A DNA stretch of 64,000 bases, taken from NCBI GenBank assembly GCA_013146195.2, contig CM028380.1:77752556-77816555 (forward strand), read 5' to 3'. The DNA comes from Codonopsis lanceolata. Its lineage: Eukaryota; Streptophyta; Magnoliopsida; Asterales; Campanulaceae. The translations under genes were made by a program, and so were the position numbers. This document shows, piece by piece, positions 21,849 to 33,604 of this stretch; the first letter of the stretch is position 1, and the number at the start of each line of letters is the position of its first letter. The notes below the pieces were generated by a model. That model made no database searches and had not been told where the DNA came from. It was given only the letters and a program-made list of their open reading frames with translations.

Positions 21849-22934
21849 CACTACTAGAAAAATGACCTTTAGTGACGAAATTTTCCGTCACTAAAGGCAA
21901 AATTCCGTCGCTAATGGCCCCCAGCAACGGAATTTTTCCGTCGCTAATCCGTCGTCGCTGATGTCCGACGGACCGATTTTCGTCGCTAAAGGTAGCCTTT
22001 AGCGACGGAAATTTCCGTCGCTAAAGGTTGATTTTCAGCGACCAGATTTTTCATCACTGAAATTCAACCTTTAGCGACGGAAAATTCCGTCGCTAAAGGC
22101 TTTTAAAAATTAATTAAAATTGAATTTCAGACGGAAAATTTCGTTGCTAAAGGCTTTTAAAAATTAATTAAAATTGAATTTCAGCGACGGAAAATTCCGT
22201 CGCTAAAGGCTTTGAAAAATTAATTAAATTTGAATTTTAGCGATTTAAAATTCGCCGCTAAAGGCTTTTAAAAATTAATTAAAATGAATTTCACGGATGA
22301 CGGAAAATTCGTCGCTAAAGACTTTTAAAAATAATTTAATTTGAATTTCGATGAAGAAATTTCCATTAAGCTAAAGGCTTTTAAAAATAATTTAATTTGA
22401 ATTTCGACGATTTAAAATTCGTCGCTAAAGGCTTTTAAAAATAATTTAATTTGAATTTCAGCGACGGAAATTCCGTCGCTAATAATGGGAAAAAAAATTA
22501 AAAAATACACAAAAATACTATCATTATAATTTTTTGTACCTGATAATATAACAATTAATACAAAACTAAAAATACAAAATAAAAAATAATATAAAACTCT
22601 AAATGTTATTACATCGAACTCTAAATGTTATTACATTGAAGTACCAAATATATACATGCAAAATCAAACAATATCAAATATCAATGTTTCAACTTCAAGC
22701 AGTACCAATAATCAAAGTGGGGAGGAGGTGATCTTGGAAGAGATTTCTGGGATGAAAAGGGACCCAATCATGCTAGAGGAAGTACTGCTCGAAGACCCAT
22801 GCATCTGGTGTGCCATGCTTTGCATCAAGCCGCCATCATTTCTAAGCAAATCGTTGCTCGTTTGCTCTCGATATTCCGCAAACAAACGTTGTCGCCGCAA
22901 GCGTGCTTCCAAAGTCTCTATCCTCGAAATCTAA
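21849..22934 (-). mobile_element. CACTA (En/Spm) transposon end with subterminal repeats and transposase tail
   Basis: The terminus CACTACTAGAAAAATGACC at 21849 is a typical CACTA end. 21866-22490 is filled with palindromic units (CGACGGAAAATTCCGTCGCT flanked by TTTAGC/GCTAAAGG), with an approximately 65-bp period in 22060-22470. Such subterminal repeats bind the transposase in this superfamily. At 22934-22712 the minus strand encodes RIETLEARLRRQRLFAEYRE, then a serine-rich tail, resembling the C-terminal coiled region of plant CACTA-associated transposase proteins. The opposite end was not found, so the right limit given here is only the last recognised part. Confidence 0.8.
21866..22490. 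repeat. Palindromic subterminal repeat array
   Basis: At least ten arms of TTTAGCGACGGAA/TTCCGTCGCTAAA. From 22060 the spacing sequence CTTTTAAAAATTAATTAAAA is repeated with them. Single-base decay (CGACGATTTAAAATTCGTCG variants) is visible towards the interior. Confidence 0.9.
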
Positions 22935-23650
22935 CGAGCATCGGGCCTTCTATTCATCTTATACTATGAAACTTGCATAATTCCAATGAAATAACCAAAT
23001 GCTACCTCTCGTCATTAAGAATACAAAAAAAAAAACTCGCAATGAATGGCAAACAATTTGAAGAAGTTTACAACCAAACAAATGTAACTTTCACACAAAG
23101 GTTTCTTTTTACGCACAAGTATCATGAAAGAAGCAATAACTTTATTAATAATATGAAGAAGCTACCAAAAATCCAACATTGCTACTAATGTAAAAAATCA
23201 AATATAATACACCAATATAAACAAAAAAAAAACTAAATAACTCATAGATACACTTTAGAGGGCCTTCAAGTAAAGCTACACCCTTTATGAAACCAGTGGA
23301 ATCTCCAACCAAGTGAGCATGACCTTACAACAAATCATCACCAATAAAATAGTCGAACACAAATGACTATTAGTACAAGAGAACAGAAAAAAAAAGTTAT
23401 CTTCGATAACTTGCCTCATTGATTGACTATTAGTACAAATGCCCGGGCAAGCGGTAGGGTCCATTCATTGATGAACCCAATAACTAACATCACAAAAGGA
23501 ACATGATGCATGAACCAATCCAATGGATCATATTCACTTCAAATTCTAGTTACTTATAATAGTTAGGTAGGCTCTACCCCACCTTTAAATGTACATTTGA
23601 CTCCATCCAACTCGCTTGAACCATCAAGTGAGAGGAACAAATCTTGTTTC
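22935..23650. other. Spacer, possibly CACTA interior
   Basis: AT-rich, with no recognisable coding. It may still be inside the CACTA element, since no right terminus (..TTTTTCTAGTAGTG) was seen. Confidence 0.4.
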
Positions 23651-24907
23651 TTAAGGTTGGGTGGCTTAGGTTTAGGTGTAAGAGTTAGGTTGAGGGTTTA
23701 GGGTTTAGGTTTCGAGGGTGGGGTGGGGGTAAAGGGGGTGGGGTTAGGTTTGGGTTTTAGTGTTATGGTTTAGGTTTTAGGTTAAGGGTGGTTTGTGGGG
23801 TTTAGGTTGAGGTTAAGTTGGAGGTTTGGTGGAGGTTGGGTAAGGGTAGGTGGGTTTATAGGCTTTGGTTGGGGGTAGGGGGTGGGGGTGTGGTAGGTTA
23901 GGGGAGGTTTTAGTGTTATGGTTTGGGTGGTTTAGGTTTAGGGTTAGGTTTAGGGCGGTTGGGTAGGCTTAAAGGGTTAGGGTTTAGGGTGTAGGAGTTA
24001 GGTAGGTTTGTTGAGGTTTAGGTTTAGGGTTTGGGTTGGGGGTGGGGGAGGTGGGGTGGTTAGGTTTAGGTTTTAGTGTTATGGTTTAGGTTTAGGGTTA
24101 AGGTTTGGTTGGGTAAGGGTTAGGGTTTAGGCTTTAGGTGTAAGTTAGGTTTAGGTTTAGGGTTTGGGTTTGGGTTGGGGGGTGGGGTGGGGGTGGGGTT
24201 AGGGGGTGGGGTTAGGTTTGGGTTTAGTGTTATGGTTTAGGTTTAGGGTTAAGGGTAGGGTTTAGGGTTTAGGTGTGGAGTTAGGTTGAGGTTGAGGGTT
24301 TAGGTTTTGGGTTGGGGTGGGGGGTGGGGGTGGGGTTAGGTTTGGGTTTGGTGTTATGGTTTAGGTTTAGGGTTAAGGTTTAGGTTTAGGGTAGGGTTTA
24401 GGGTTTAGGTGGGATTAGGTTTAGGGTTTGTTGAGGGTTTAGGGTTTAGGGTTTAGGTTTTGGGTTGGGGGTGGGGGTAGGGGTGGGGTGGGGTTAGGGG
24501 TTGGGTTTAGTGTTATGGTTTAGGTTTAGGGTTAAGGTTTAGGTTTAAGGGTTAGGGTTTGGGTTTAGGTGTAAGAGTTAGGTTTAGGGTTTGTTGAGGT
24601 TTAGGGTTTAGGTTTGGGTTGGGGGTGGGGTTAGGTTTAGGTTTTAGTGTTATGGTTTAGGTTTAGGGTTAAGGTTTAGGTTTAAGGGTTAGGGTTTAGG
24701 GTTTAGGTGTAAGAGTTAGGTTTAGGGTTTAGGGTTTAGGGGTTTAGGTTTTGGGTTGGGGTGGGGTGGGGTTTGGGTTTGGGTTTAAGGTTATGGTTTA
24801 GGTTTAGGGTTTGGGGTTTAGGTTTAGGGTTGGGTTTGGGGTTGGGGGTGGGGTTGGGGTGGGGTTGGGTGGGGGTGGGTGGGGTGGTGGGGGTGGGGGT
24901 GGGTTTG
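23651..24907 (+). repeat. Telomere-like TTTAGGG-derived array with higher-order period
   Basis: Degenerate TTTAGGG/TTAGGG/GGGTTTA repeats over about 1.25 kb, G-rich on the plus strand. The phrase GTGTTATGGTTTAGGTTTAG recurs at about 23760, 23912, 24076, 24228, 24351, 24510 and 24648, with a variant near 24789, giving a compound unit of roughly 125-165 bp. G runs such as GGGGGTGGGGGTGGGG end each unit and could form G-quadruplexes. Confidence 0.9.
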
Positions 24908-26190
24908 TTTCATGGTTCAAATAGAAATAAAATTAATCAACTTAGTCAACATTTAAATTAAGACAAATTATATGATTTTAAATGATAATTAACATTATAC
25001 ATTAATAAGGATGTTTAGTTGTTAACTAGGGAGAAGCGATAAAAATAAAGCTACTTCTCTTGTGAACAATACAAAGTCACAAAGTATAATTTCAACAATG
25101 AATAATCTGACCCATAACAAATTATGATTAATATTGAGGATAGGGTCATTTAAGAGGAATTGAAGAGTTTTAATAATGAGGAGAGGGTTGTTTTACGTTT
25201 TGAAGAATGAAGTTCTTCATTTGTTGTTCTTTTGGTGGCCTGAGATTGGTGGGCATTTGTAATTCTTCATTTCTTCTTAATTTCTTGTGTATACTTAAGG
25301 TCTAGAGCAACCTGTTTTACACTGCTTTTCTTTATAAAACATATTACTTACCAAAAAAAACATTGAAGAAGACAAAAACTAAACCCATAAACACAGGAAA
25401 CTAAACAAAAGGCCAAGCACAGGAAACGAAGGTTTCTACCCGAAAAGCACTATGAACTCAAGATTTACTAAAAACTTTTCCGAAAGACTTATCAGTAACA
25501 GGCAAAGATTGGTGATTCGAGAACCCATGCCACGATGAGCTAATCAAAATGCAAGGAAATAATATAGAATCAATTAGTTTTGTTGGTAGGTCTCTTTGTT
25601 AGCTATTCGGTCTATCCCAAAATGAGAGTTTATTACGTATCTTGACTCCATTTCCATTCTTAGATTATGGTATTGTTTGAATTTTTTGGTCAAACTAAAT
25701 ATTTTCCAAATACAAATTTAACTCATACTACTTTTACGTTTTTTCAAATTCATAAAACACGCATTTGTAGTAATTTTTTAATTAAAACAAATTACGTATT
25801 TTGTAATTTGTTTTTGGTTTTATTTGTTTCTCATGTTAATCTCACTTCAAAACTAATCCTCGAGCCGACCCTTATCTAGTTTTAGCATATCTGAAAATTC
25901 TCGTCACTCGAACCTAAGACCTATGGTTAATAGCTAATTTATTTTTTCCGGTAAAATGAACTGTCAGCTCTTGACTCTTCATAAATCTAATGGTATCCTA
26001 ATACTAATAGTGACATGTTAGAATGATGTCGGGTTTAGCACTTTGTAACATATCGGGCCAGAGCTAGCAGTTTATGTGTCAAACCAACCTTGGATGTTCT
26101 ATTAATTAGCAGAAGTCAAATTAGAAGGTGAACTAACACTATTCTTCTCAACTACAATTCATCAAACTCTTAGAACCTTTCAATCATCCA
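24908..26190. other. AT-rich spacer
   Basis: 25250-25370 (CTTGTGTATACTTAAGGTCTAG, then an A-run) may be a retroposon 3' tail. Otherwise nothing is recognised until the promoter of the proline-rich gene. Confidence 0.4.
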
Positions 26191-26195
26191 TCCTT

Positions 26196-26203
26196 ATAAA
26201 TAC
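26196..26203 (+). promoter_or_regulatory. Candidate TATA box of the proline-rich protein gene
   Basis: TATAAATA about 110 bases before the start codon, a normal plant spacing for a short 5' UTR. Confidence 0.55.
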
Positions 26204-26308
26204 CTATTACGATTATCAATCTTACAACTCATAACTGCATCATTTCTTCATTCCCAAACACAATACTAGTTAGTAGCTCTTAGTTTAAAGCATTTCATTC
26301 TATCAAAA

Positions 26309-26608
26309 ATGGTATCTTTTAAGCATTTTTCCATTCTATGTTTAATCATTTCCCTATCACTTTCAAGCAACGATATGAGTTTTGCATCTCGCAATCTATT
26401 GCAAGCCGTGGCTATACCTCCGGCAACCTTGCCTACTATTCCATCCCGCCCAAGGTCATTGCCTCCGCTGCCTGCAATGCCGACACTACCTAAGCCAACA
26501 CTGCCACCGTTGCCTACAACTGGCCCATTACCGACACTCCCAACAACAATCCCATCTTTGCCTAATCCGATTCTTCCAACGATCCCCACCATCCCGAAAA
26601 TGACATAA
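26309..26608 (+). CDS. Small secreted proline-rich protein (SRNLLQ / PTLPPLP type)
   Basis: 99 residues in one exon. Residues 1-26 form a signal peptide (hydrophobic FSILCLIISLSLSS, cleavage likely after MSFA), followed by SRNLLQ. The mature part is proline-rich with degenerate PTLPPLPT/PTLPKPTLP units (about residues 38-95) and no cysteine. Short plant proteins of this type go to the cell wall or apoplast; the exact role is unknown. It starts at the first ATG, with a TATA box upstream. After the TAA another frame continues for a few prolines (IIPPLPPTSLIG), so the original protein may have been a little longer and shortened by an indel. It stands alone among transposons. This is the best candidate for an expressed gene here. 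Confidence 0.75.
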   Translation: MVSFKHFSILCLIISLSLSSNDMSFASRNLLQAVAIPPATLPTIPSRPRSLPPLPAMPTLPKPTLPPLPTTGPLPTLPTTIPSLPNPILPTIPTIPKMT

Positions 26609-27394
26609 TACCTCCATTGCCGCCCACTTCCCTTATTGGGATAACACCGCACACTACCAACACAATCACAACACAAATACCCCAACCTAATCAAGAATAC
26701 TACGATAAAGTACCAAACTCCCAACCGGAGGTCACAAAACAACCAAGGACAAAATTTCACACAACAAAAACAACTCACTTCAATAATTTCAAAGAATTTG
26801 AAAAGTAGATCTTTAAAATCTAGGACGTATGAGAGATGTTATTTGGACAAATTCGAGCTCAAACCGTAAAATGAGGACCAAATGCAACTCCGATATTGCT
26901 TCAGAGACTGTGGTCGAGCTTGAACTTGACTGCACGTGCTCGGGGTGAAATGACGTTCTGATTCCTCCATAATTGCCGAGATGGAGTAGGAAATGTGAAC
27001 ACATGCTCAATTTCAATCTTCAAGGCTCACTAACCGAATTACAAAAAGTTGATTGATGGAAGGCGGAGATTTAACAAATGTGACGATTGTTTAAATGAGT
27101 AAGTGGTGATGAAATCGATCGGATCAATGTAGCTTTGAAATGGAGTGGCCTGAATTCTGGGAGAGGATTGAGGGAAGGGTTGCGGCCTCGATCGCAAGAG
27201 AGATAGAGAAATGTGAGGACTTGGGAGTATTTAATGGTATGTGAGAGGACGGACTTAGGAGAGAGGGACAATTGGGCCGTAGTTGGGCATGGGGTTGCGT
27301 AGAGATGAGAGAGAGAACTACAAGAAGAGGATTAGGACTTCTCGTTATGTTCGATCAAGAGAAGACGAAGGACCTGGCCTGCTTTGAATGTGAG
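26609..27394. other. Region downstream of the proline-rich gene
   Basis: 26609-26810 may be 3' UTR or frameshifted coding remnant. 26820-27394 has GC-richer stretches but no recognisable protein, and ends at the scaffold gap. Confidence 0.4.
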
Positions 27395-27494
27395 NNNNNN
27401 NNNNNNNNNNNNNNNNNNNNNNNNNNNNNNNNNNNNNNNNNNNNNNNNNNNNNNNNNNNNNNNNNNNNNNNNNNNNNNNNNNNNNNNNNNNNNN
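27395..27494. other. Assembly gap (100 N)
   Basis: Exactly 100 N, the conventional length for a gap of unknown size. Elements on the two sides need not be adjacent in the genome. Confidence 0.98.
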
Positions 27495-27599
27495 GAATCT
27501 TCACCTCGTGTGTAACTCTCAACCACTAACTCAGGCCTCTTCAACAACCACCTCTTCTATCTTTTTTCCCCATCGCAAGCAAAGTCATTGCAGACCGTA

Positions 27600-28930
27600 T
27601 TAAGCTTTGATTCGGTTCCGTTTCTAGATGGAAACTTTCCCGATCCTTAGCCTCCATTCTCCCAACTGCATCCGCCACCGACCCACATGTTTCTCCAAAT
27701 TGTCGATGCTCGATTTAGTCTCCTCGTTGGAATGGCTGAAATTGCCATTCATGGTAGTCATATCAGGCAGTGATCGGACCAAGTCCTCGGTAGACCTGCC
27801 CCTCGTTGTTGTTGCCGTCATCCAACAGTGCTCTGCATCGATTGTATTGATTCCCCCGAATCGCCGACCTCGCCGAAATCCGCCGATTATTGAATGGTCG
27901 CCAACCCTTGTCCCTGCAATGGACCATACCTTAGGTCGGATGAACATTATTGGCATTATGGTAATTGTCTTGTGGTGGCCTCTGCCCTGTTGATTGAAGC
28001 CTATGGCATTGACATCGCCACGTTATCCGTGAAGAAGAAAGTAGGACAAGTCGATCGGATGGGTCACATCGGCCACGTATACCGCATGGATGAGGTTGTT
28101 GACCCAAAACCAATGTCTTCAACAGACTCTTTACATCACGCGGCTCGGTCTTCAAATCACTCGTTGAATCACTCGATCTGCCATGCGACTTGTCTAATGC
28201 TAGACCTCCTTCCATGAGTCCTTGTGCTTTTGGCTAGCTCTTGCCGATCAAGCGCTGCATCCACTGTAGTTTTTTCGGTTGAGAATACTACCTCCTGGCG
28301 AATCCACCCACCTTTTGTCTTGCTCGGTCAATCCCCCATAGAAATAAACAATGAGTGCTCATCATCAAAACCATGATCTGCGACAACTTGCGGGGAAGCT
28401 TATAGAACTTTGTTGTGGTAATCGTAAAAGTGATTCATCGGCCATTGCTCCATGTTCTTGATGTCCTCTTCATGACATTGATTTGATCCGGGGAAAGAAC
28501 TCATCAAGGAATACCTCCTTCAACTCTTGCCAAGAGGTAATCTTTGTTGGGTGGCAAGTGATAGTACCACATATTCGCGTTCGTCTTGAGTAAAAGAAAA
28601 GCATACTCGGTAATAGATGCTCTTTCGCTTTCGAGGCAATGCGGTAGCTTCATGCTTTTGCAAATCTACCTGGACACCGCATGGAGCTATGTGCGATTTG
28701 GATTTTCCCAGTATCCCATTAAAATGGGGCAAGCTGGTTCAACAACCCGGCTTCAACTCGAAAGTCACCCGGCCCGTAGTAAATCGAGAAATAGCTTACG
28801 CGCTTGCGGTTGCTGTTCATTCGATTCGAAGCAATCCTTTGCCTCGTTGTCGAGGTGGAGGATTGTTATTGCCTCTTCCATTACCTCCATTGTTCACAAC
28901 CTCGGGGACCATTATTGGGGTGATTATTGC
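27600..28930 (-). pseudogene. Ty3/gypsy gag remnant, heavily decayed
   Basis: Reading on the minus strand from right to left, pieces in changing frames fit a gypsy capsid: an APF-WDTGK-like N-terminal block near 28720, TKITSWQELKEVFLDEFFPR near 28530 (the family's TTW.EL...FL.KFFP motif), then FLWGIDRARQK near 28330 and ETKSSIDNLEKHVGRWRMQL near 27700 (the NLE.Q.GQ-like motif after capsid). Several stops and frameshifts lie between. Pol would lie to the left, across or beyond the gap. The matching PBS and LTR are at 29174-30442. Confidence 0.6.
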
Positions 28931-29173
28931 CTCTTCCATTACCCCATTGTTCACAACCTCGGGCCCATCTTCGCTTCACAGTTATTATTATTCATCTGCT
29001 TTCATTGCAAATTCTCTCACATTACTACGAAATATACGTCATTTACGGAACAAAAGGACTAACAACTTGATTAGCAGAACGAGTATGGACCATAAAAGGT
29101 TCCACACCACAGGACGACAATAATAAGAGAGTAGATTAGGGAGTAGAGTAAGAGTGCAAACAAATAGAACCGT

Positions 29174-29191
29174 TCCCCGGCAACGGCGCCA
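29174..29191 (-). other. Primer-binding site, tRNA-Asp type
   Basis: Minus strand TGGCGCCGTTGCCGGGGA, an 18-base match to the PBS used by many plant Ty3/gypsy elements and complementary to the 3' end of tRNA-Asp. Confidence 0.92.
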
Positions 29192-29196
29192 AAATT

Positions 29197-30442
29197 TGAC
29201 AGGCTAAAGTCGCACGCCTACAAATTAATTACCAAGACAAGGCTCGGCTACGAGCGCACTAGGACAAGTCCGGGGTCGATCCAGAAGAACGGTTATTTGG
29301 TTGCACAATTGTCACTTGACAAGATTGGGGTCGATTTATGATTAATTAACTACTAACGACGAGGAATTAAAACTAAGTTATAAACAAGTAGGACTAACAC
29401 TTGATTTGTCTCGAGTCCCCGTTTATCAATCCAATTTCATCGGTATAATTTCTCTCTCCTCCTCTAATCACTTGATCCGAGATGTATTTCAATCCCTATT
29501 TCTTCCTTTTTAATGGTTATAAGTAGTGACACACTCACTTATTTCCCTAATTATTACCTAAACCTAACTGACACAGTCTAGGTTCACAATAACAATTGAT
29601 AAAATCAAGAGAAATTAAGATCAAGGATTTCTCTATTCTTTTGCAAATAGAAAGAAATCTAGTTTTTACCCCTTTTCAATTTACCATGACACATGCATAA
29701 ATCTCAAAGTTGCTACTTGTGTAAAATCATAATCTGAGACTTAAAATTAAACTAGCATTAAATCAATTGCAAGGGAGAAGAGGGTGATCAAATCTCAAAA
29801 CCCTAAGAATCAATCTAGCAATTCAATCAAGTAAAACTATGGATAGGGATTCAGAAGTAAAGAAATTAATACCTCAATTGGATTAAACAAACAGTTCAGG
29901 ATTCAAACCCAAAGCAATATAATTAAGCTTCCATGAAAGTAGCTAAAATCTCTAAAGAAAATTCGTAGGAGAAGAAGAAGAAGAATTATGAAGTCAAAAC
30001 AAGTATAAATACTTGTTTCCCAAAACCTAATCCTAAACTAAAAAGGAAATTCTTAAAAGAAAAAGGAAAGAGAATATTTAATAAAAGGTAGACAAATCTT
30101 CCTACCATCTATTACCAAAAATAAATAGTTTCCAAATTCTTCTCTTTCACTTTGATCCCTAAACCTTCAACCTTTCTCTTCTGACACTTGAACTCTTTGC
30201 TTTTGAAGTCGATCCTTGAACTTTCGGCTTTTGACAGTTTGGTCCACTGCTTCGATACCAGCAATTTTATCTTCCACAATAATAAACTTTTGCAGGGACA
30301 TCACAAAATACTCACAAAAAGTCTCAAAATTACAAAAGTTAACCAAAAACTTACCAAATCATAAACTACTCAAAATTACATCAAACCAAACTAAAATACA
30401 ATAAAATAATAATAAAAATGTCTAGAAAATTAGGGAATTACA
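29197..30442 (-). repeat. 5' LTR of the tRNA-Asp-primed Ty3/gypsy element
   Basis: About 1246 bp starting (minus strand) TGTAATTCCCTAATTTTCTA and ending AGCCTGTCA, i.e. TG..CA, five bases before the PBS. It lies inside the leader of another retroelement, so an element inserted here and only its 5' half is in the window. Whether TATAA at 30443-30447 is the target duplication cannot be tested without the other end. Confidence 0.8.
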
Positions 30443-30492
30443 TATAATGAAATCCACCACATCACCTATCCTGGCGAAATAGCTAACCAATA

Positions 30493-30504
30493 GCTCTGAT
30501 ACCA
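30493..30504 (-). other. Primer-binding site, tRNA-iMet type (chromovirus-like element)
   Basis: Minus strand TGGTATCAGAGC, two bases after an LTR end ..GGTCATCACA. The leader next to it (30443-30492) is cut by the gypsy LTR above. Confidence 0.9.
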
Positions 30505-32314
30505 ACTGTGATGACCCAACCCGAATTTCTATACGAAATCCCAAGGTCAAGCCATCAACACAAGCTAAGAGACGGGCAAGCACCTGCTAAGCATAATGGT
30601 GTGAGTCAAAAGTTGAGCCAACAAGCTTGAAACATGAATGTAAAGCCATAACGGCAAAACAGAACAATAAAAACTAAAATCTGCGGAAGCAAATCATAAG
30701 TGGAACCCAAGTTTTTAATCTTAAACCAAGGAACGCAAGGCTGAGAGACAACTATCTCTCGACAAATCTACGACGCGCATGACGCAATATTGCGAACGGG
30801 CAACAAACCATCAGCAACCTAACGCCGGTGAACCAACAAAATCCTAACCTGATAAACAACCACTCAACGACTATAACATGCCGGACGGACAATTCAACTA
30901 AAAAAAAATAAGATTTCAAATGTTAAACAACTAAACCAAGATCTCACGACTAAAGTTGCTGGAGATAGAAACAACAATAACACAATACTAGAATAAGCGA
31001 GCTAAACCTTGCTCGAAATGACAACGGGAATAACTCCTAAAAGATACAATAGCTCAACTATACTAGTCGGCTCCCAAATAATACAACAAAAAAAAACTAA
31101 TCCAATCTACCCAAGTAAAGTCTACATAACTTTACATCCGTGTCTCACAAATAAATAACAACAATAATAATAACTCCAAGCTATTGCCCGGAAGTCCACC
31201 TGCTAGAAATCACTATCCGAAAATGCCACGCGTACTAACTGGATCACTGCAAACACTAAGGAAAACAAACATACGGAGTGAGTCTTAATGACCCAGTAAG
31301 TTACTAAATGCAACTGTATGGCATATCATGTCATGGCATGGCATAATGCACAAGCATATATAAGGATCGTGATATTACACTATCATACCAACAATAAACA
31401 TGTACTTAGTTACCAAAGCACATAATCTCACATAAACCACATAGCATATTGTTTTTCACATAAATGCTCGTAAATAAACATGTGTAACAAGAAACGTAAA
31501 CCGAACTGCTACTGCCAAAATCCGGGTCCAACCCCCAACTGATCATACCATGGGTTTCATCCTCAAATGATCACATCTCATCAATTTTCTTTAATGAGTA
31601 CTCGTTACCTTCATGCAACCTAGGATGAGAAATGGGAGCTTGATATCAGGCTAGATGGCACTAACATGATACCACATCCCATTATTGACCAAATAGTGAG
31701 GAGAAAAGGACCCAATGCGGCGATTCGTAGTGATTGTTCACAAAGGCTATGAATCGTCCCATTGCCGACACAACAACCAAGACACCAGCTGGACTTAAAT
31801 AAAGATGCTCAAGTAGTTATTTACTTGTATAAACCAAAAGAGAGCAATTTCATCAAAAACGGGCTCATCAAATCAAGTAGGTCCTAATGCTCTACAAAAT
31901 CCCATAAACAATGCACATAATTGCATATACTTAACATGCTCAACTAACTTACAAGTTTAGTCCAAGAACCACATATTGAGGTACTCATAATCCTCAAGTC
32001 ATTATCCAATCAAGAATAGCATATAAGCTCAATAAATCATGATGTGAAGTCTACTATAGTCCTCTACTCAAAATTAAACAAAAGACTATTATATCAGTCT
32101 AAGAACAACCACAAATCAATACTTAGCATTTAGTTTCACTTAAAAGCACATCGGACTCAACCATATCCCTAATCGTCATATATAATCGACATCCCCAATA
32201 CCATACTCAAGAACATCAAGACAACCCGTAGTCACTCCCTCGCAAGTGCCTTCATGTGCATGAGACCAAGTTCCCTAAAAAGAGAACTCATTCAAATAAT
32301 CATCATTTAAAGAT

Positions 32315-33595
32315 GGAAAAACACACCTCCGGGCCACTGTACTATACAAAAGGTTGCAATTAAGCCACTGAGACTTCAAAATTTTCGGGATGGCCACTGT
32401 ACCCGACTTATCTTGCACGTTAACCCATTTTTTAACGGACGTTACCTTTTGACGTTATCTTTAAGTGAAATACCCTTTTTGCCCTCTCCTTCATCACTTA
32501 AACATCATTTCTTTGGAGCTACAGATGAGCAGATCAAACCAATAGACCCAAACAAGCAATTTGAATGCTTCGATCAAACCAATAGACACCAAATCGAAAA
32601 CCAAAATCAAACCCAAATTTGAAGGGAGAAGGACAGAAATTCTCCAAAGCTTGTAGGAGTTGGATGCTCATTTGGGTTGAGGCAAAAATGAGGCAAAAAT
32701 GAGTGGGAAGATGGAGCAGATCTGGTCGGATTTTTCGATCCCAAATTCGATTTTCGGTTTGACATGGGGGCTGTTTGGCCGAGGAGGGGAAGATGAAGGG
32801 ACACCGGCGGCGGTTGGAGGCAGCTGGGATGGGAAAGGTTGGGGTTGATGGGGATAGGCCATACGTCTGTGATGAGGCGGACATGGAGGATTTGGGCGAG
32901 GCAGGCGGATCTCGGATCTAAATGGATGTCATGAAGATGGCGGAGACTTCCTTGGAGAAGGAGGAGGATTGGATCGTGATGTGAGGCCGAATTAGCTTCT
33001 TGCCATGGCGAGGATGGCGGCCCGGGGTTGGTGATTTGAGCGGAGGAGGATTCGGTGATGGATGCGGCCGAGGCGACTAGTTCGCGAAGAAGATGAAGGA
33101 GAAGGTTGGATGGCGTGGCTTGTTTGGACGGAGAGAGGGCTGGGTTTGGGCGGATGAAGACGGAGGTTGGGGATTCGCCAGGAGAAGAAGATGCAGGGCG
33201 GAGGCTGGATTGATGGAGATCTTGCGGGATCGCTTGGGTTGTGATGGGGGAGAGAGAAAGGAGATGGGGCGGGGAGTGAGGCCGGGAAATTCGCCGGTTA
33301 TGGGGGTATCGGTGAGAGATGAGAGAGATGAGGAGAGAGAGAGAAAGGAGAGAAAAGTATGTAGCGCGCCTTTTCCCTTTTCTTTTAGGTTTGATTTTAC
33401 GGGTTTGAAGATGTTGATGATGAAGACGGGGTAAAATAGACATTTAACCTAACTTAACGTCCAAACTTAACGTCCATCCAAAAAGGGTTAACGTGCAAGA
33501 TAAGTCGACGAGATGGCCATCCAGAAAATTTTGAAGTCTCAGTGGCCTAATTGCAACCTTTTGTATAGTACAGTGGCCCGGAGGTGTGTTTTGCC
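32315..33595. mobile_element. Mutator-like element (Pack-MULE-like) with 9-bp TSD TTTAAAGAT
   Basis: TSDs TTTAAAGAT at 32306-32314 and 33596-33604. The inverted ends are about 110 bp and nearly identical: GGAAAAACACACCTCC / GGCAAAACACACCTCC, then GGGCCACTGTACTATACAAA. A 9-bp duplication and long TIRs define Mutator-like elements. The interior (32610-33440) is far richer in G+C than the flanks and open in several frames, the usual look of captured gene sequence. There is no transposase. Confidence 0.92.
32607..33443 (-). other. Long open frame inside the MULE, probably captured sequence
   Basis: An uninterrupted 278-codon minus-strand frame rich in Ser, Pro, His and Leu (for example RRISRPHSPPHLLSLSPITT). 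Low-complexity content and several overlapping open frames suggest that GC-rich composition, not selection, keeps it open. The plus strand reads like the 5' part of a gene (GGC/GAG-rich). No domain is recognised. Confidence 0.4.
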
Positions 33596-33604
33596 TTTAA
33601 AGAT

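Noticed and set aside
23651..24907. True chromosome end
   Set aside because: Repeats are degenerate, compound and flanked on both sides by ordinary sequence.
24761..24961. Glycine/leucine-rich 66-residue frame
   Set aside because: It is only the translation of the G-rich telomere-like array.
27272..27547. Open frames spanning the N run
   Set aside because: They cross the assembly gap, so their continuity is artificial.
32413..33443. Intact host gene in the 32-33 kb open frames
   Set aside because: The block is bounded exactly by MULE inverted ends and a 9-bp duplication; treated as transposon cargo.
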